From: Streptomyces caniscabiei
Lineage (GTDB): Bacteria; Actinomycetota; Actinomycetes; Streptomycetales; Streptomycetaceae
Direction of reading: 5' to 3'
Assembly (NCBI RefSeq): GCF_014930365.1
Contig: NZ_JABXWI010000008.1
Location: 310,001-374,000 of the forward strand
DNA length: 64,000 nucleotides
The notes under the pieces were generated by a model. It was not told where the DNA came from. It saw nothing but the letters and a program-made list of their open reading frames with translations, and ran no database searches. Every line of letters starts with the position of its first letter. Position 1 is the first letter of the stretch. Shown here piece by piece: positions 26,677-36,081 of this stretch. Position numbers and translations under genes: made by a program.

Positions 26677-27453
26677 TCAGAGCGCGTGCTCGACCAGGCG
26701 CTCGTAGTACGGGAGATGGTGCTCGTAGTAGCCGCGCAGCCGTGCGTCGTTGTCGACCGTGGCGGCGTACTCCTTCTCCGGGGCGTCGAACCCCGCGCTG
26801 GCGATGGCATCGAGGTGCCAGCGACGGTTCCGGCGCCACTCGGACCGTTCACCGGGCCGCCAGTTCAACGCCTCGGACAGGAACGGCAGACCCACCCGCT
26901 CGCAGTAGGCCGCGACGACCTCCGCCGGGTCGGCGAGCAGCCGTTCGGCGGTGATGACCAGGGGGCGCCGGCCGGTGATCTTCCAGGCCAGTTCGAACAG
27001 GGCGTACTGATGCTCGTACCCGATCTCCCGGCAGGCCAGCTCCGGCTTGATCGCGTGGTGCGAGGCGATGGTGCGGGCCGGGTGGCGGACGATGAAGGTG
27101 TGCTCGAAGCCGGCGATCAGCTCCGGACGGTCGAAGAGATGCTGATGGTGGTACTCCAGGGTGTCCTTGAAGAACACGGTCCGACGGGCGCCGAGCCGGG
27201 CGAGGTGGGCCAGCAGCTCACCGGGGTCGCGCAGCGTCGCGGTGCCGCCGTCCGGGTCCGGGACGGACACCTCGCCGTGGTCGGTGAGCAGGACCAGGGG
27301 CTCGTGCACCACGGTCACGTCGCCGCGCTCGATCATCATGCGGAGGAAGGCCGTGGAGACCGCTCTCGGGTGCGCCCACATCGCGATGACGGTGGGGCGT
27401 GACACGGGTTCGGGGGCCCGGCGCGGGGGCGGGGTCCCGGTCACATCGACCAT
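26677..27453 (-). CDS. PAPS-dependent sulfotransferase
   Basis: 258 residues. After a Pro-rich lead of about 22 residues comes the 5'-phosphosulfate-loop equivalent VIAMWAHPRAVSTAF, and then the 3'-phosphate motif FIVRHPARTIASHHA with the conserved Arg and Ser. The C-terminal half is helical and ends with Tyr-rich YYEHHLPYYERL. It should transfer sulfate from PAPS to a hydroxyl or amine on the pathway product. The ATG overlaps the end of the upstream aldo-keto reductase by 13 bp; the encapsulin gene follows 69 bp later. Sulfotransferases recur beside Family 3 encapsulins, so it is a leading cargo candidate (inference). Confidence 0.85.
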   Translation of the reverse strand: MVDVTGTPPPRRAPEPVSRPTVIAMWAHPRAVSTAFLRMMIERGDVTVVHEPLVLLTDHGEVSVPDPDGGTATLRDPGELLAHLARLGARRTVFFKDTLEYHHQHLFDRPELIAGFEHTFIVRHPARTIASHHAIKPELACREIGYEHQYALFELAWKITGRRPLVITAERLLADPAEVVAAYCERVGLPFLSEALNWRPGERSEWRRNRRWHLDAIASAGFDAPEKEYAATVDNDARLRGYYEHHLPYYERLVEHAL

Positions 27454-28424
27454 GCCGTCGGGCGCCGGTCCCAGCGGTGCGCGCGCAACTCCGCCAGCAG
27501 GGCCGGGTCGAGCGGCGGAGCGCCGGAGACGGCGAGGTTGGCGCGCGTGTGCTCGGGTGTGCGCATACCGGGGATGACCGTGCTCACGGCGGGGTGGTGC
27601 AGGATGAAGCGGAGCGCGAGTTCGGGCAGCGTGACGCCCTCGGGGAGGACCTTCTTCAGGAGTTCGGCGCGTTCGACGGTCGGGCCGAGGTTCTCCGGGC
27701 CGAAGTAGACGGCGCGCCAGTCCTCCTCGGGGAACGTCGTGTCCCGGGTCAGCCGGCCGGTGAGGCCGCCCTCGTCGAAGGGGACGCGGGCGATGATGCC
27801 GATGTCGTCGCGCAGCGCCCGTTCGAACAGCTCGTCCTCCGGGGCCTGGTCGAAGATGTTGTAGATGACCTGGACGACATCGACGAGCCCGGTGTCGATC
27901 GCGCGCAGGCAGTTGGCCGGCTCCCAGCGGTTGACGCTGATGCCGAAGCCCTCGACGACCCCCTCGGCCTTGAGGTCGGAGATCACCCGCTGCCAGCGCT
28001 CGTCCTCGCTCCAACGGTCCTCCCAGACATGGAACTGGAGCAGGTCGATGCGGTCGGTGCCGAGGTTCTCCAGACTGCGGTGGACGTACTCGCGGACGTG
28101 GTCGGGCGGGAAGACGTCGTCGAGGGTGTCCTGCGGGCGGGGCGGCCACTCGCGGTTGAGCGGCGGGACCTTGGTGGCGACGTACAGGCGACGGTCGGGG
28201 TGCCGGCGCAGCAGGGCGCCGAGCATGCGCTCGCTGACGCCCCGGCCGTAGACCCAGGCGGTGTCGAAGAAGGTGCAGCCCTCCTCCACCGCCAGGTCCA
28301 GACAGTGGGGCGCCATGTCGTAGTCCCAGCCGGTGAAGCCGCCGGGGCCGCCGCCGATGCCCCACATGCCGTAGCCGATCTCGCTGATCCGCCAGCCGAG
28401 CCGGCCCATGGTGCGCTGGTGCAT
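27441..28424 (-). CDS. aldo-keto reductase
   Basis: 327 residues from ATG 28424 with GAGAGG upstream. The catalytic tetrad is readable: Asp and Tyr in FFDTAWVYGRG, Lys in VATKV and His in LLQFHVWED. The NADPH-site end motif is VIPGMRTPEH. It lies 14 bp after the A-T-reductase gene, so its likely role is to reduce the aldehyde released by the reductase domain, or to process it further. It differs clearly from the second aldo-keto reductase of the cluster at 37110. Confidence 0.9.
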   Translation of the reverse strand: MHQRTMGRLGWRISEIGYGMWGIGGGPGGFTGWDYDMAPHCLDLAVEEGCTFFDTAWVYGRGVSERMLGALLRRHPDRRLYVATKVPPLNREWPPRPQDTLDDVFPPDHVREYVHRSLENLGTDRIDLLQFHVWEDRWSEDERWQRVISDLKAEGVVEGFGISVNRWEPANCLRAIDTGLVDVVQVIYNIFDQAPEDELFERALRDDIGIIARVPFDEGGLTGRLTRDTTFPEEDWRAVYFGPENLGPTVERAELLKKVLPEGVTLPELALRFILHHPAVSTVIPGMRTPEHTRANLAVSGAPPLDPALLAELRAHRWDRRPTAWSM

Positions 28425-28438
28425 GTCGTCCTCTCGAA

Positions 28439-31400
28439 TCACTGGGTGAGGGTGGTGCGGTAGGCCGCGACGGCCGCTTCCAGCGGCCTCTCCCGGAGGC
28501 CGTGCCGGGCGTCGAGCGCCGTGCACGACGCACGGGTGAACAGGCGGGGGTTGTCGGTCAGCAGCCGCCGGAAGTCCGGGACGCCGTCGGGCCCCGACGC
28601 CGGCAGCAGGGTCAGCACGGCGTCCAGCACGGCCGCCGCCGAGCCCGCGTCCTCGGCCGCGGCGGCTCGCAGCGCCGCCATGAACTCCGGTACAGGAACG
28701 GCCCGTTCGACTTCGGTGAGGGCGAGCGAGGCGAAGTCCGCGCCGCCGTCCCGGAACACATGGTGCACCGCGCCCTCGGCCGGCTCCGCGAGCCCGGCGA
28801 CCAGCCGCGCGGCCGCCTCGTCCACGGGCGTGTAGTCCGACCGCATCGGTACGTCGGGCCGCAGCCCCAGCCGATGGAACGCCGACAGCAGCAGATGGGT
28901 GAGCGCCTTGGGGTTCGGTACGCCGTTGTCGGCGGCCGGCATGATCTCGCCGAGCCGGTAGAGGGTGACCGGCGCGCCGAGCCGCCGGGCCGCGAGCACC
29001 AGCCGCTCGGCGACCCACTTGGATCGGCTGTAGCCGCTGGTGGGCGTCGCCGCCCGCGCGGGATCGAAGTCCTCGCCGAGACGGTCCCGCGCACACTCCC
29101 GCGCACCGGACGCCTCCCGGTCGAGCACACCGAGGGTCGACACATGGTGCAGCGCCTTGGTCCGGCCGGACAGCGCGAACCGCAGCACCTCCGTCGTGCC
29201 GTCCACATTGGCGGGACGGTGGGCCCGGTAGTCCAGCAGGAAGTTGACGAGCGCGCCGATGTGCAGGACTGCGTCGCACCGGGCGGCGTACGCCTCCCAG
29301 GTCTCGCGCGTCCAGCCGAACCGGTCCCGGGCGAGGTCGCCGCGTCGCGCGTCGAGCCGCCCGGCCAGGGACTCGTCCCACAGCCCCTGCGCGGTCAGGG
29401 CCTCCCGAAGCCGGTGCCGGGCGTGTGCGTCGTCCCGGGCCCGCACCACGCACACCACCCGGGCCCCGGTGGCCGTCAGCAGCCGGTGGACGGCCCGCGC
29501 GCCGACGAATCCGGTGGCCCCCGTCACCAGCACGGTGCGCGGTGGCGGGGCCGGACGGGCGCCGGCCGCCGCGCGGGCCAGTGCGGCCAGATCGTCCGGC
29601 AGTTCGGCGTCGCGCTCCATCAGCGCGGCCACGTCCTCGGCGGGCATGACCGCGTCCCCGTCGCCGGGCACGGCCGTGGCGAGGGCCGCCGGAGTGCGGT
29701 GCGCGTGAAGGTCGGAGATACCGACGCGCACACCGAGCGTCTCCCGGATGCGCAGGACCGCGGTCAGCGCGGTCAGGGAGTCCCCGCCGTGGTCGAGGAA
29801 GTCGTCCCGGACACCGAACCCGGGCCGGTCGAGCACCGCGCCCATGACCTCGGCGAGACGCTCGGCACGGGTCAGCCCGGCGGCATGCCCGGCACGGGTG
29901 AGCGCGGCATCGTCGCCGGTGCCGGCACCCGTCGCCGTGCCGGGCCCGAGTTTCTCCTCGACGATCGTCCGCAGCGCCCGCAGGTCCACCTTGCCGTTGT
30001 CGGTCAGCGGGAGCGCCTGGAGGACGAAGCAGTGCCGCGGCACCTGGACGCGCGGCAGCAGGGACGCCAGATGCCGGCGCAGGGCGGCCGGGGTGGTGCC
30101 CCCCTCGGCCGCCGCCGCGACCACCAGACGGGTACGGCCGGACCGTCGCAGGGTCAGAGCCTTGGCCTGGATGACGCCGGGACAGGACTCGGCGGTCGTC
30201 TCGATCTCCCGGAGCTCGACGCGTACGCCGTCCACCTGCGCCTGCCGGTCCCGACGGCCGACGAAACGCAGCAGTCCCGCGTCGTCGAACCGCCCGAGGT
30301 CGCCGGTGCGGTAGAGCCGCTCGCCGGGAACGCCGGGCGAGGTGTTGGGGACGAACGCCTCGGCGGTCAGCTCCGGTTCGCCGACGTACCCGGCACCCAG
30401 ACAGGCACCCCCGATGAGGATCTCCCCGATGCCGTCGGCGTCCGCCGCGTCGACGAGGGCGTAGCAGTTGTCGATGGGCCGCCCGAGCGGGATGTGGTCG
30501 CCCTCCGTGCCGTCGACGCGGTGGAAGACCATACCGATGCTCGCCTCGGACGGCCCGTAGCCGTTGGTGATCCCGAGCCCAGGCACCAGCTCCCTGAGCC
30601 GGTGCACGGCGTGCGGGATGATCTCCTCACCGCCGACCACCAGATGGCGCAGCGAGGCGACCCGGGCGACGTGCGCCGGCTCGGCCTCCAGCAGGGCCAC
30701 CAGCATGCCGAGGATCGCCGGTACGAAGTCGGTGACGGTCACCCCGTACCGGGCGATGGTGTCCACGGTCCGTTCCAGATCGAGGAACTCGCCCTGCTCG
30801 GGGACGATCGTGCGACCGCCCGTCGTCAACGGCCACAGCAGCTGCCAGATCGCGGAGTCGAAGGTGTGGCGGCTGTTCTGCAGTACCACCTCGTCCCCGG
30901 TGGCGGCGAAGTAGCGGGACATGAAACGGAAGCGATTGGTCAGACCTCCGTGCAGATTGACGGCGCACTTCGGTACGCCCGTGGTGCCGGAGGTGAAGAC
31001 GCCGTACACCGGACTGTCGGGAGCGGGCCGCCGTCCCGGGCGCTCGGTGCTCGGGACGATCGCCCGGTGGGAGACGACCCGGGACCGCCCGTCCGTGCGG
31101 ACGAGGGAACCCGAGGTCAGGGCCAGCGGGGGAGCGAGCACCTGAAGGACGGTGCGCAGCCGCTCCTCCGGCCAGGCCGGGTCGCAGGGCACGAAGACCG
31201 CGCCCAGTTTCATCAGGGCGACCATGCACAGCGGGAGTTCGACACTGTTGCCGATCATCAGCGGGACGAGGTCACCCTCGCGCACACCGGCCGACGCCAG
31301 CTCCGCGGCCAGCCCGTTGGCGAGCGCGTCGAACTCCGCGTAGGTCAGGGCCGTCTCGGTCTCGCCCCGGTGGACGAGGGCGATGCGGCCCGGGGTGCGG

Positions 31401-31489
31401 TCAGCCTGTTCCTCGATGAGGGTCGCCACCGGACGGTACGGTCCGTGGTCGACCTCCGCGCCGGCGACCTGCCAGTTCGTTTCCGACAT
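28439..31489 (-). CDS. NRPS: adenylation - carrier - thioester reductase (A-T-R)
   Basis: 1016 residues. Adenylation domain about 15-510 with FTSGTTGVPK, NGYGPSEAS, YRTGDLGRF and the A10 Lys in LTDNGK (Lys500). Carrier domain about 540-610 with phosphopantetheine Ser571 in DHGGDSLTAL. Reductase domain about 650-1000 with the NADPH motif VTGATGFVG and the YxxxK motif in SGYSRSK. Such enzymes load an acid on the carrier and release it as aldehyde or alcohol. There is no condensation domain, so it may reduce its own amino acid, or receive a chain from elsewhere. My manual specificity code reads DSWDVGGIG and matches no code I know. Third gene from the end of the operon. Confidence 0.92.
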   Translation of the reverse strand: MSETNWQVAGAEVDHGPYRPVATLIEEQADRTPGRIALVHRGETETALTYAEFDALANGLAAELASAGVREGDLVPLMIGNSVELPLCMVALMKLGAVFVPCDPAWPEERLRTVLQVLAPPLALTSGSLVRTDGRSRVVSHRAIVPSTERPGRRPAPDSPVYGVFTSGTTGVPKCAVNLHGGLTNRFRFMSRYFAATGDEVVLQNSRHTFDSAIWQLLWPLTTGGRTIVPEQGEFLDLERTVDTIARYGVTVTDFVPAILGMLVALLEAEPAHVARVASLRHLVVGGEEIIPHAVHRLRELVPGLGITNGYGPSEASIGMVFHRVDGTEGDHIPLGRPIDNCYALVDAADADGIGEILIGGACLGAGYVGEPELTAEAFVPNTSPGVPGERLYRTGDLGRFDDAGLLRFVGRRDRQAQVDGVRVELREIETTAESCPGVIQAKALTLRRSGRTRLVVAAAAEGGTTPAALRRHLASLLPRVQVPRHCFVLQALPLTDNGKVDLRALRTIVEEKLGPGTATGAGTGDDAALTRAGHAAGLTRAERLAEVMGAVLDRPGFGVRDDFLDHGGDSLTALTAVLRIRETLGVRVGISDLHAHRTPAALATAVPGDGDAVMPAEDVAALMERDAELPDDLAALARAAAGARPAPPPRTVLVTGATGFVGARAVHRLLTATGARVVCVVRARDDAHARHRLREALTAQGLWDESLAGRLDARRGDLARDRFGWTRETWEAYAARCDAVLHIGALVNFLLDYRAHRPANVDGTTEVLRFALSGRTKALHHVSTLGVLDREASGARECARDRLGEDFDPARAATPTSGYSRSKWVAERLVLAARRLGAPVTLYRLGEIMPAADNGVPNPKALTHLLLSAFHRLGLRPDVPMRSDYTPVDEAAARLVAGLAEPAEGAVHHVFRDGGADFASLALTEVERAVPVPEFMAALRAAAAEDAGSAAAVLDAVLTLLPASGPDGVPDFRRLLTDNPRLFTRASCTALDARHGLRERPLEAAVAAYRTTLTQ

Positions 31490-31547
31490 ATCCTCCGAGC
31501 TCTCTGCTGATGCTGGACGTGGGTGGGGGCGCCAGAGAGATGGCTGT

Positions 31548-32693
31548 TCACGAGTCGGCGCGGGCGGGGGTGGTACCCGCGACGGCCCCGGTGAGTCCGG
31601 CCGGCGGCTCGTTCCCGGCGATGAGCGCGGCGAGCAGGGCGCCCGCCGCGGGGGCTGTCTGGATCCCGTGACCGCCCAGTCCGGCGAGCCAGCTGAAGCC
31701 GGGCGCCGCCGGGTCGGGGCCGATCACGGGGGTGTCGTCGGCGGCCGAGCTGCGCAGTCCGGCCCAGGCGCGGCGGACGTGCCGGACCGGCAGGTCCACC
31801 ACCGCCCGGAACCGGTCCAGGGCCAGCGCCACGTCTCGTTCGTCGGGCCGCGCGTCACCGGGCGGGACGGGCGTGGCGTCGGCGGGCGAGACGAGCAGCC
31901 CGCCGGACTCGGGACGGGCGTAGAACGTGTCCGCCACGTCGGCGATCATCGGCCAGCCCGCGATGTCACCGGCCGAGCCTCGGTCCGTCGGCAGGGAGAC
32001 CAGCGCCGCCGTACGGCGGTACGCCACCAGGCCCTGGGCGGCGACCCCGGCCGACTCCGCCACCTGGTCGGCCCAGGCGCCCGCCGCGTCGACCACGAGC
32101 GGCGCGGCGAACTCCCCGGCCGGCGTCGCCGCGTGCCACCGCCCCCGGTGCCGGGTGAGCGCGTGCACCCGCGCGCCGGTCACGACGGTCCCGCCGGCCG
32201 CCTTGAGGCCGCGCAGGAAGCCCTGGAGGACGGCGTCCGTGTCGATGTCGCGGGCACCCGGTTTGTACAGCGCGCGGTCGAAGGCGCCGGGCCGCAGTGC
32301 CGGGCACAGGGCGAGCGCCTGTTCATGGTCCAGCTCGATCACCGGCTGCGGGGCGTCCGCACCGGAGGCCTTCGCGGCGTCGAACTCCCGGCCGGTGCCC
32401 GGGGTTCCGAGGGCGAGGACACCGCGCGGCCGCAGCAGCTCGGCGACGGGCGAGAACCCCGCCGGGGGGCTCTCGTAGAAGGCGAGGGAGGCCCGGGTCA
32501 ACTCCCGTACGACGGCGTTGCCGTAGTACTCGGAGAAGAGTGCCGCCGACCGGCCGGTGGCGTGCGTGCCCGGAGCGCTCTCGGCCTCCAGCAGGGTCAC
32601 GCGGCGACCGGTCCGGCCCAGGAAGTGGCCGGCCGAGGCGCCCGCGACACCTCCTCCGACGATCACGACGTCCGACTCGCGCACGCCGCTCAC
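31548..32693 (-). CDS. FAD-dependent amine oxidoreductase (DAO family)
   Basis: 381 residues from a GTG that overlaps the MFS stop (GTGA). The FAD-binding motif VVIVGGGVAGASAGHFLGRTG is at the very N-terminus and the second FAD segment, LVVDAAGAWA, follows mid-protein. The C-terminal GFSWLAGLGGHGIQTAPAAG is typical of glycine oxidase / D-arginine-dehydrogenase-like DAO proteins. It should oxidise an amino acid or amine to the imine. In this operon it may make an unusual building block or oxidise a released amine. Substrate is unknown. Confidence 0.88.
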   Translation of the reverse strand: MSGVRESDVVIVGGGVAGASAGHFLGRTGRRVTLLEAESAPGTHATGRSAALFSEYYGNAVVRELTRASLAFYESPPAGFSPVAELLRPRGVLALGTPGTGREFDAAKASGADAPQPVIELDHEQALALCPALRPGAFDRALYKPGARDIDTDAVLQGFLRGLKAAGGTVVTGARVHALTRHRGRWHAATPAGEFAAPLVVDAAGAWADQVAESAGVAAQGLVAYRRTAALVSLPTDRGSAGDIAGWPMIADVADTFYARPESGGLLVSPADATPVPPGDARPDERDVALALDRFRAVVDLPVRHVRRAWAGLRSSAADDTPVIGPDPAAPGFSWLAGLGGHGIQTAPAAGALLAALIAGNEPPAGLTGAVAGTTPARADS

Positions 32694-34129
32694 CGGCCCT
32701 TCCGGGGCAGGGTGAGGGCGGCCACGCACAGCGCCAGCAGGGTGAGACCGCCCGCCACGGCGAAGCCCCGGGCGACGCCCTCGGACAGTCCCGCACCGGC
32801 CTCTGCGGACGTCCCGGCCCCGGACGACCACGCGACGGCGCCGAGTACGGCGAGACCGGTCGCCCCGCCGATCTGCCGGGCCATGTTGACCAGTCCGGAC
32901 GCGGCGCCCGAGTCCTCGTCGGCGACCTTCGAGAGCGCGGCCAGGGTCAGCGGCACCCCGGTCACACCCAGCCCCGCGTAGGTCAGCACGGTCGGCACGA
33001 GCATTCCGGTGGTGTAGCCGCCGGAGTCGCCGATCCTCGCGAGCCACAGGATCCCGCAGCCGGCCACCAGCAGTCCGCCGACGACCACCGTGCGGGTGCC
33101 GAAGAGCGCGAGGAGGGGGGAGCCGGCCTTGGCGCCGACGATCAGCAGACAGGTCAGCGGGAGGTAGACGAGCGCGGTGCGCAGCGGGCTGTAGTCCCAG
33201 ACCTGTTGGAGGAAGAGGGTGAGGAAGAAGAAGATGCCGAAGACGGCGGTGCTGATGAGTGCCGTCACGGCGTAGACGCCCAGCCGGGTGCGGTCGGCGA
33301 ACAGCCGTAAGGGGACCAGGGGTTGGGCGCTGCGCCGCTCGACGACCACGAACACGGGCAGCAGGACGGCCGCCGTGCCGAGCGCGCCCAGCACCGCCGG
33401 CGAGGCCCAGTTGCCGCCGCCCGAGGCGCCGTCGATCAGTCCGAAGCACAGCAGCAGCGCCGCGAGGGTGCCGGTCACCGCCCCGAGGACGTCGAACGCG
33501 CCCCGGGCGCGGGGCGTCTCGCGCAGCACGGAGGCGCCGACGGCGAGGATCGCCACGCCGAGCGGGACGTTGACGAACATGACCCAGCGCCAGGACAGGT
33601 AGACGGTGATCAGCCCGCCGGCCAGCAGCCCCACACCCCCGCCCGCGGTCGCCACCGCCGTGTACCAGCCCACGGCCCGGTTGCGTCCCGGCCCCTCGGG
33701 GAAGGTCACCGCGATCAGCGACAGCGCGGCGGGCGAGGCCGCCGCGGCGCCCACCCCCTGCGCCGTACGGCAGACGGTCAGCAGCCACGCCTCGGTGGCG
33801 AACCCGCCGAGCAGCGAGGCGACGGTGAAGACCGCCACGCCGGTCAGGAACAGACGCCGTCTGCCGAGGATGTCCCCCGCCCGTCCGCCCAGCATCAGCA
33901 GGCCGCCGAAGGCGATCGAGTACGAGGCCACGACCCACTCCAGGTCCGCGCCGTCCAGGCGTAACGACCGCTGGATGTCGGGCAGCGCCACATTGACGAT
34001 GGTCGCGTCCAGCAGGAACATCAGCTGCGCCGAGGAGATCACCGCGAGCGCGACCGACCGCCGCCGGTCGCCGTGGTCCTCCTCCGGGAACCGGGAGGCG
34101 TCGGCGGCGGTCCGCGCGGACGCCGTCAT
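32690..34129 (-). CDS. DHA2-family MFS efflux transporter (14 TM)
   Basis: 479 residues with about 14 hydrophobic segments and motifs LDATIVNVALPDIQ in TM1, GGRAGDILGRRRLF in loop 2-3 and the antiporter motif C region AVGWYTAVATAGGGVGLLAGG. It resembles EmrB/QacA exporters and is the likely self-resistance or product export pump. It overlaps the CoA-ligase gene (ATGA) and the oxidase gene (GTGA). Two leucines are encoded by TTA, at codons 56 (33962-33964) and 274 (33308-33310), which makes translation dependent on the rare bldA tRNA. Confidence 0.92.
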   Translation of the reverse strand: MTASARTAADASRFPEEDHGDRRRSVALAVISSAQLMFLLDATIVNVALPDIQRSLRLDGADLEWVVASYSIAFGGLLMLGGRAGDILGRRRLFLTGVAVFTVASLLGGFATEAWLLTVCRTAQGVGAAAASPAALSLIAVTFPEGPGRNRAVGWYTAVATAGGGVGLLAGGLITVYLSWRWVMFVNVPLGVAILAVGASVLRETPRARGAFDVLGAVTGTLAALLLCFGLIDGASGGGNWASPAVLGALGTAAVLLPVFVVVERRSAQPLVPLRLFADRTRLGVYAVTALISTAVFGIFFFLTLFLQQVWDYSPLRTALVYLPLTCLLIVGAKAGSPLLALFGTRTVVVGGLLVAGCGILWLARIGDSGGYTTGMLVPTVLTYAGLGVTGVPLTLAALSKVADEDSGAASGLVNMARQIGGATGLAVLGAVAWSSGAGTSAEAGAGLSEGVARGFAVAGGLTLLALCVAALTLPRKGR

Positions 34130-35778
34130 CGGCGGGCGGCGTATTCGATCTCGAGACGTTCGCGCAGCGGGTGCCGCAGCACCTTGCCGAGCGAGTTCTT
34201 GGGCAGTTCCCACAGGAACTGCACCCGGTCGGGCCAGAGCACCCGCGCCATCCGCTGGTCCGCGAGATGGCGGTGCAGTGTCGCGAGGGTCGGCGGCTCG
34301 CCCTCCGGCACGATGACGGCGCACACCAGCTCGCCGCCGGGGATCCGCGGATCGGGGCAGCCGACGAGCGCGACCTCCTTGACCGCCGGGTGCCGGGTCA
34401 GGACGGCCTCGACCTCCAGGGTGGAGACCTTCTGGCCGCTGCCCCGGGTGATCTGGTCGACACTGCGGCCGACGATACGGATGCCGCCCCGGCCGTCGTC
34501 CCGGGCCAGGTCGCTGGTGTCGAACCAGCCGTCCTCGTCCAGGCACGCCTCGTACACCTCGCGCCGGCCGAGGTAGCCGAGACACTGCGAGGCCCCGCGC
34601 ACCAGCAGCCGGCCGGAGCCGCCGTCCTCCTCGACGGCGATCCGCACCTCCGTCGACGGTTCCGCCCGGCCGTCGCTGTGGCCCGCCCAGCCCTCGGGAT
34701 CGTCGTCCCGGGTCACGGTGACGGCCCCGTTCTCCGTCATGCCCCACAGGGCGCGCACCGGGATGTCGAGGACCTCGCGGACCTGGGCGATCAGCCCCGG
34801 GTCGATGGGGGCGGAGCCGGACACGATCTGTACGACGCTTGAGGTGTCGCGCGGCTCCTTGCGCTGGGCGTCCAGCAGGTCCACGAGGTACGCCGGGGAC
34901 GCGTAGGCCCAGGTGACCCGGTGGGCGGCGACGATGTCGAGCAGCAGCTCCATGTCCCGGTTGGCCTCCTGCATCACGCAGGTCCCGTGCAGCAGCAGGG
35001 GCATGTAGCAGGCGTAGGTCAGCCCGGCCATGTGGGTGGCGAAGTTGGGGATGGAGATGACGTCGTCACGGGTGAGCCGGTGCGGCCCGGACACCGCGAG
35101 CACGGCCGCGTGCAGGGTGTTCTGACTGTGCACGACCCCCTTCATCCGGCCGGTGGTGCCGGAGGTGTACAGCAGCAGCGCCGGATCGTCGGGGGCCGAC
35201 GGCCGCACCGCGCCGAGGTCGTGCCGGTCCTCCCACGGTGTGCGGACGAAGAACGCGTCGAAGTCGATCGCGCCCGTGGCGGCGGCGTCGCCCACCACGA
35301 CCCGGTGGGCGAGGGACGCGGGAGCGGCCTCGGCGAGCCGGGCACCGTAGTCGATGTCGTTGAAGCGGTCGACGGTGACACAGACCCGCGCGGCACTCTC
35401 CTGGAGCACCTGCGCCAGTTCCCGCACGTCGAGCGCGGGGATCACCGGGCAGGCGACGGCCCCGACCCGGTGGCAGGCCAGGTACAGAGGGGTCAGGATC
35501 CAGCGGTTCGGCAGATAGAGCGCGACCACGTCGCCCGCGGTGACCCCGAGTTCGGTGAGCGCGGCGGCGAACCGTTCGACCAGGTCGGCCAGTTCGGCGT
35601 AGGTCACCAGCCTGGTGAGGTCCCGGCCCTCGTAGGCGATGACGGCGGGATGCCCGGGTCTGGTGCGAACAGCTTCGGCCAAGTCGGCCAGAAACGTTTC
35701 CTCTCGCCACCAGCCGGCCGCCCGGTATTTCGCGGCCGTCTCCGGTCCCGGAATAACCAGCGTGTCCCATTCACCCAC
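34126..35778 (-). CDS. AMP-dependent acyl-CoA ligase / acid-activating enzyme
   Basis: 550 residues with ANL motifs LLYTSGTTGRMKGVVHS, LWGMTENGA, GWFDTSDLARDD and the C-terminal Lys in LPKNSLGKVLRH. It resembles cyclohexanecarboxylate- and medium-chain acid CoA ligases. There is no carrier domain. As first gene of the left cluster operon it may activate a starter or tailoring acid as CoA ester or acyl-adenylate. The start at 35778 follows GAAGCGCCCC-type sequence without a strong Shine-Dalgarno match; no better start is visible. Confidence 0.88.
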   Translation of the reverse strand: MGEWDTLVIPGPETAAKYRAAGWWREETFLADLAEAVRTRPGHPAVIAYEGRDLTRLVTYAELADLVERFAAALTELGVTAGDVVALYLPNRWILTPLYLACHRVGAVACPVIPALDVRELAQVLQESAARVCVTVDRFNDIDYGARLAEAAPASLAHRVVVGDAAATGAIDFDAFFVRTPWEDRHDLGAVRPSAPDDPALLLYTSGTTGRMKGVVHSQNTLHAAVLAVSGPHRLTRDDVISIPNFATHMAGLTYACYMPLLLHGTCVMQEANRDMELLLDIVAAHRVTWAYASPAYLVDLLDAQRKEPRDTSSVVQIVSGSAPIDPGLIAQVREVLDIPVRALWGMTENGAVTVTRDDDPEGWAGHSDGRAEPSTEVRIAVEEDGGSGRLLVRGASQCLGYLGRREVYEACLDEDGWFDTSDLARDDGRGGIRIVGRSVDQITRGSGQKVSTLEVEAVLTRHPAVKEVALVGCPDPRIPGGELVCAVIVPEGEPPTLATLHRHLADQRMARVLWPDRVQFLWELPKNSLGKVLRHPLRERLEIEYAARR

Positions 35779-36081
35779 TGAAGCGCCCCCGCTCTTCGTA
35801 CGTCGCTCTTCGTACTTCGAGATTGATGCTGAGCACGAAACCGGTGGCCGAGCCTAGAGGATGACGGAAGGTCGCGGTAGGTGGAACGGGGAAATCCGAT
35901 TCTGTTTATCAAACACACGCCGCCCTCACCGTTCGTGCAAAAGCGTGCAGTGTCCACGATTGCGACGATCCGCGTTCAACGGGTCTCGTCGATAAAGCAC
36001 TTGACACATCGCGGCGAGGAGAGTGAGGCTGCGACGGCGTCCGCTCTGTCCACGGCAATGCACGCGAGCACTGGAGGCACG
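35779..36081. promoter_or_regulatory. divergent promoter region of the cluster
   Basis: This 303-bp region separates the left minus-strand operon from the ATP-grasp gene and is clearly AT-richer than its surroundings. It contains a TTGACA box at 36001-36006 facing right, though the expected -10 region 17 bp later is poor. It also contains a direct repeat (separate entry). No regulator gene lies within the cluster, so the binding factor is unknown. Confidence 0.5.
35790..35815. repeat. direct repeat CGCTCTTCGTAC x2
   Basis: The 12-mer occurs at 35790-35801 and 35804-35815, 14 bp apart, only 12 bp ahead of the CoA-ligase start on the minus strand. It could be an activator site or a local duplication in the leader. 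Confidence 0.6.

Noticed and set aside
35881..36081. N-terminal extension of the ATP-grasp protein
   Set aside because: The GTG at 36082 follows GGAGG and begins the conserved KIGLLG strand; the upstream part looks like promoter DNA.
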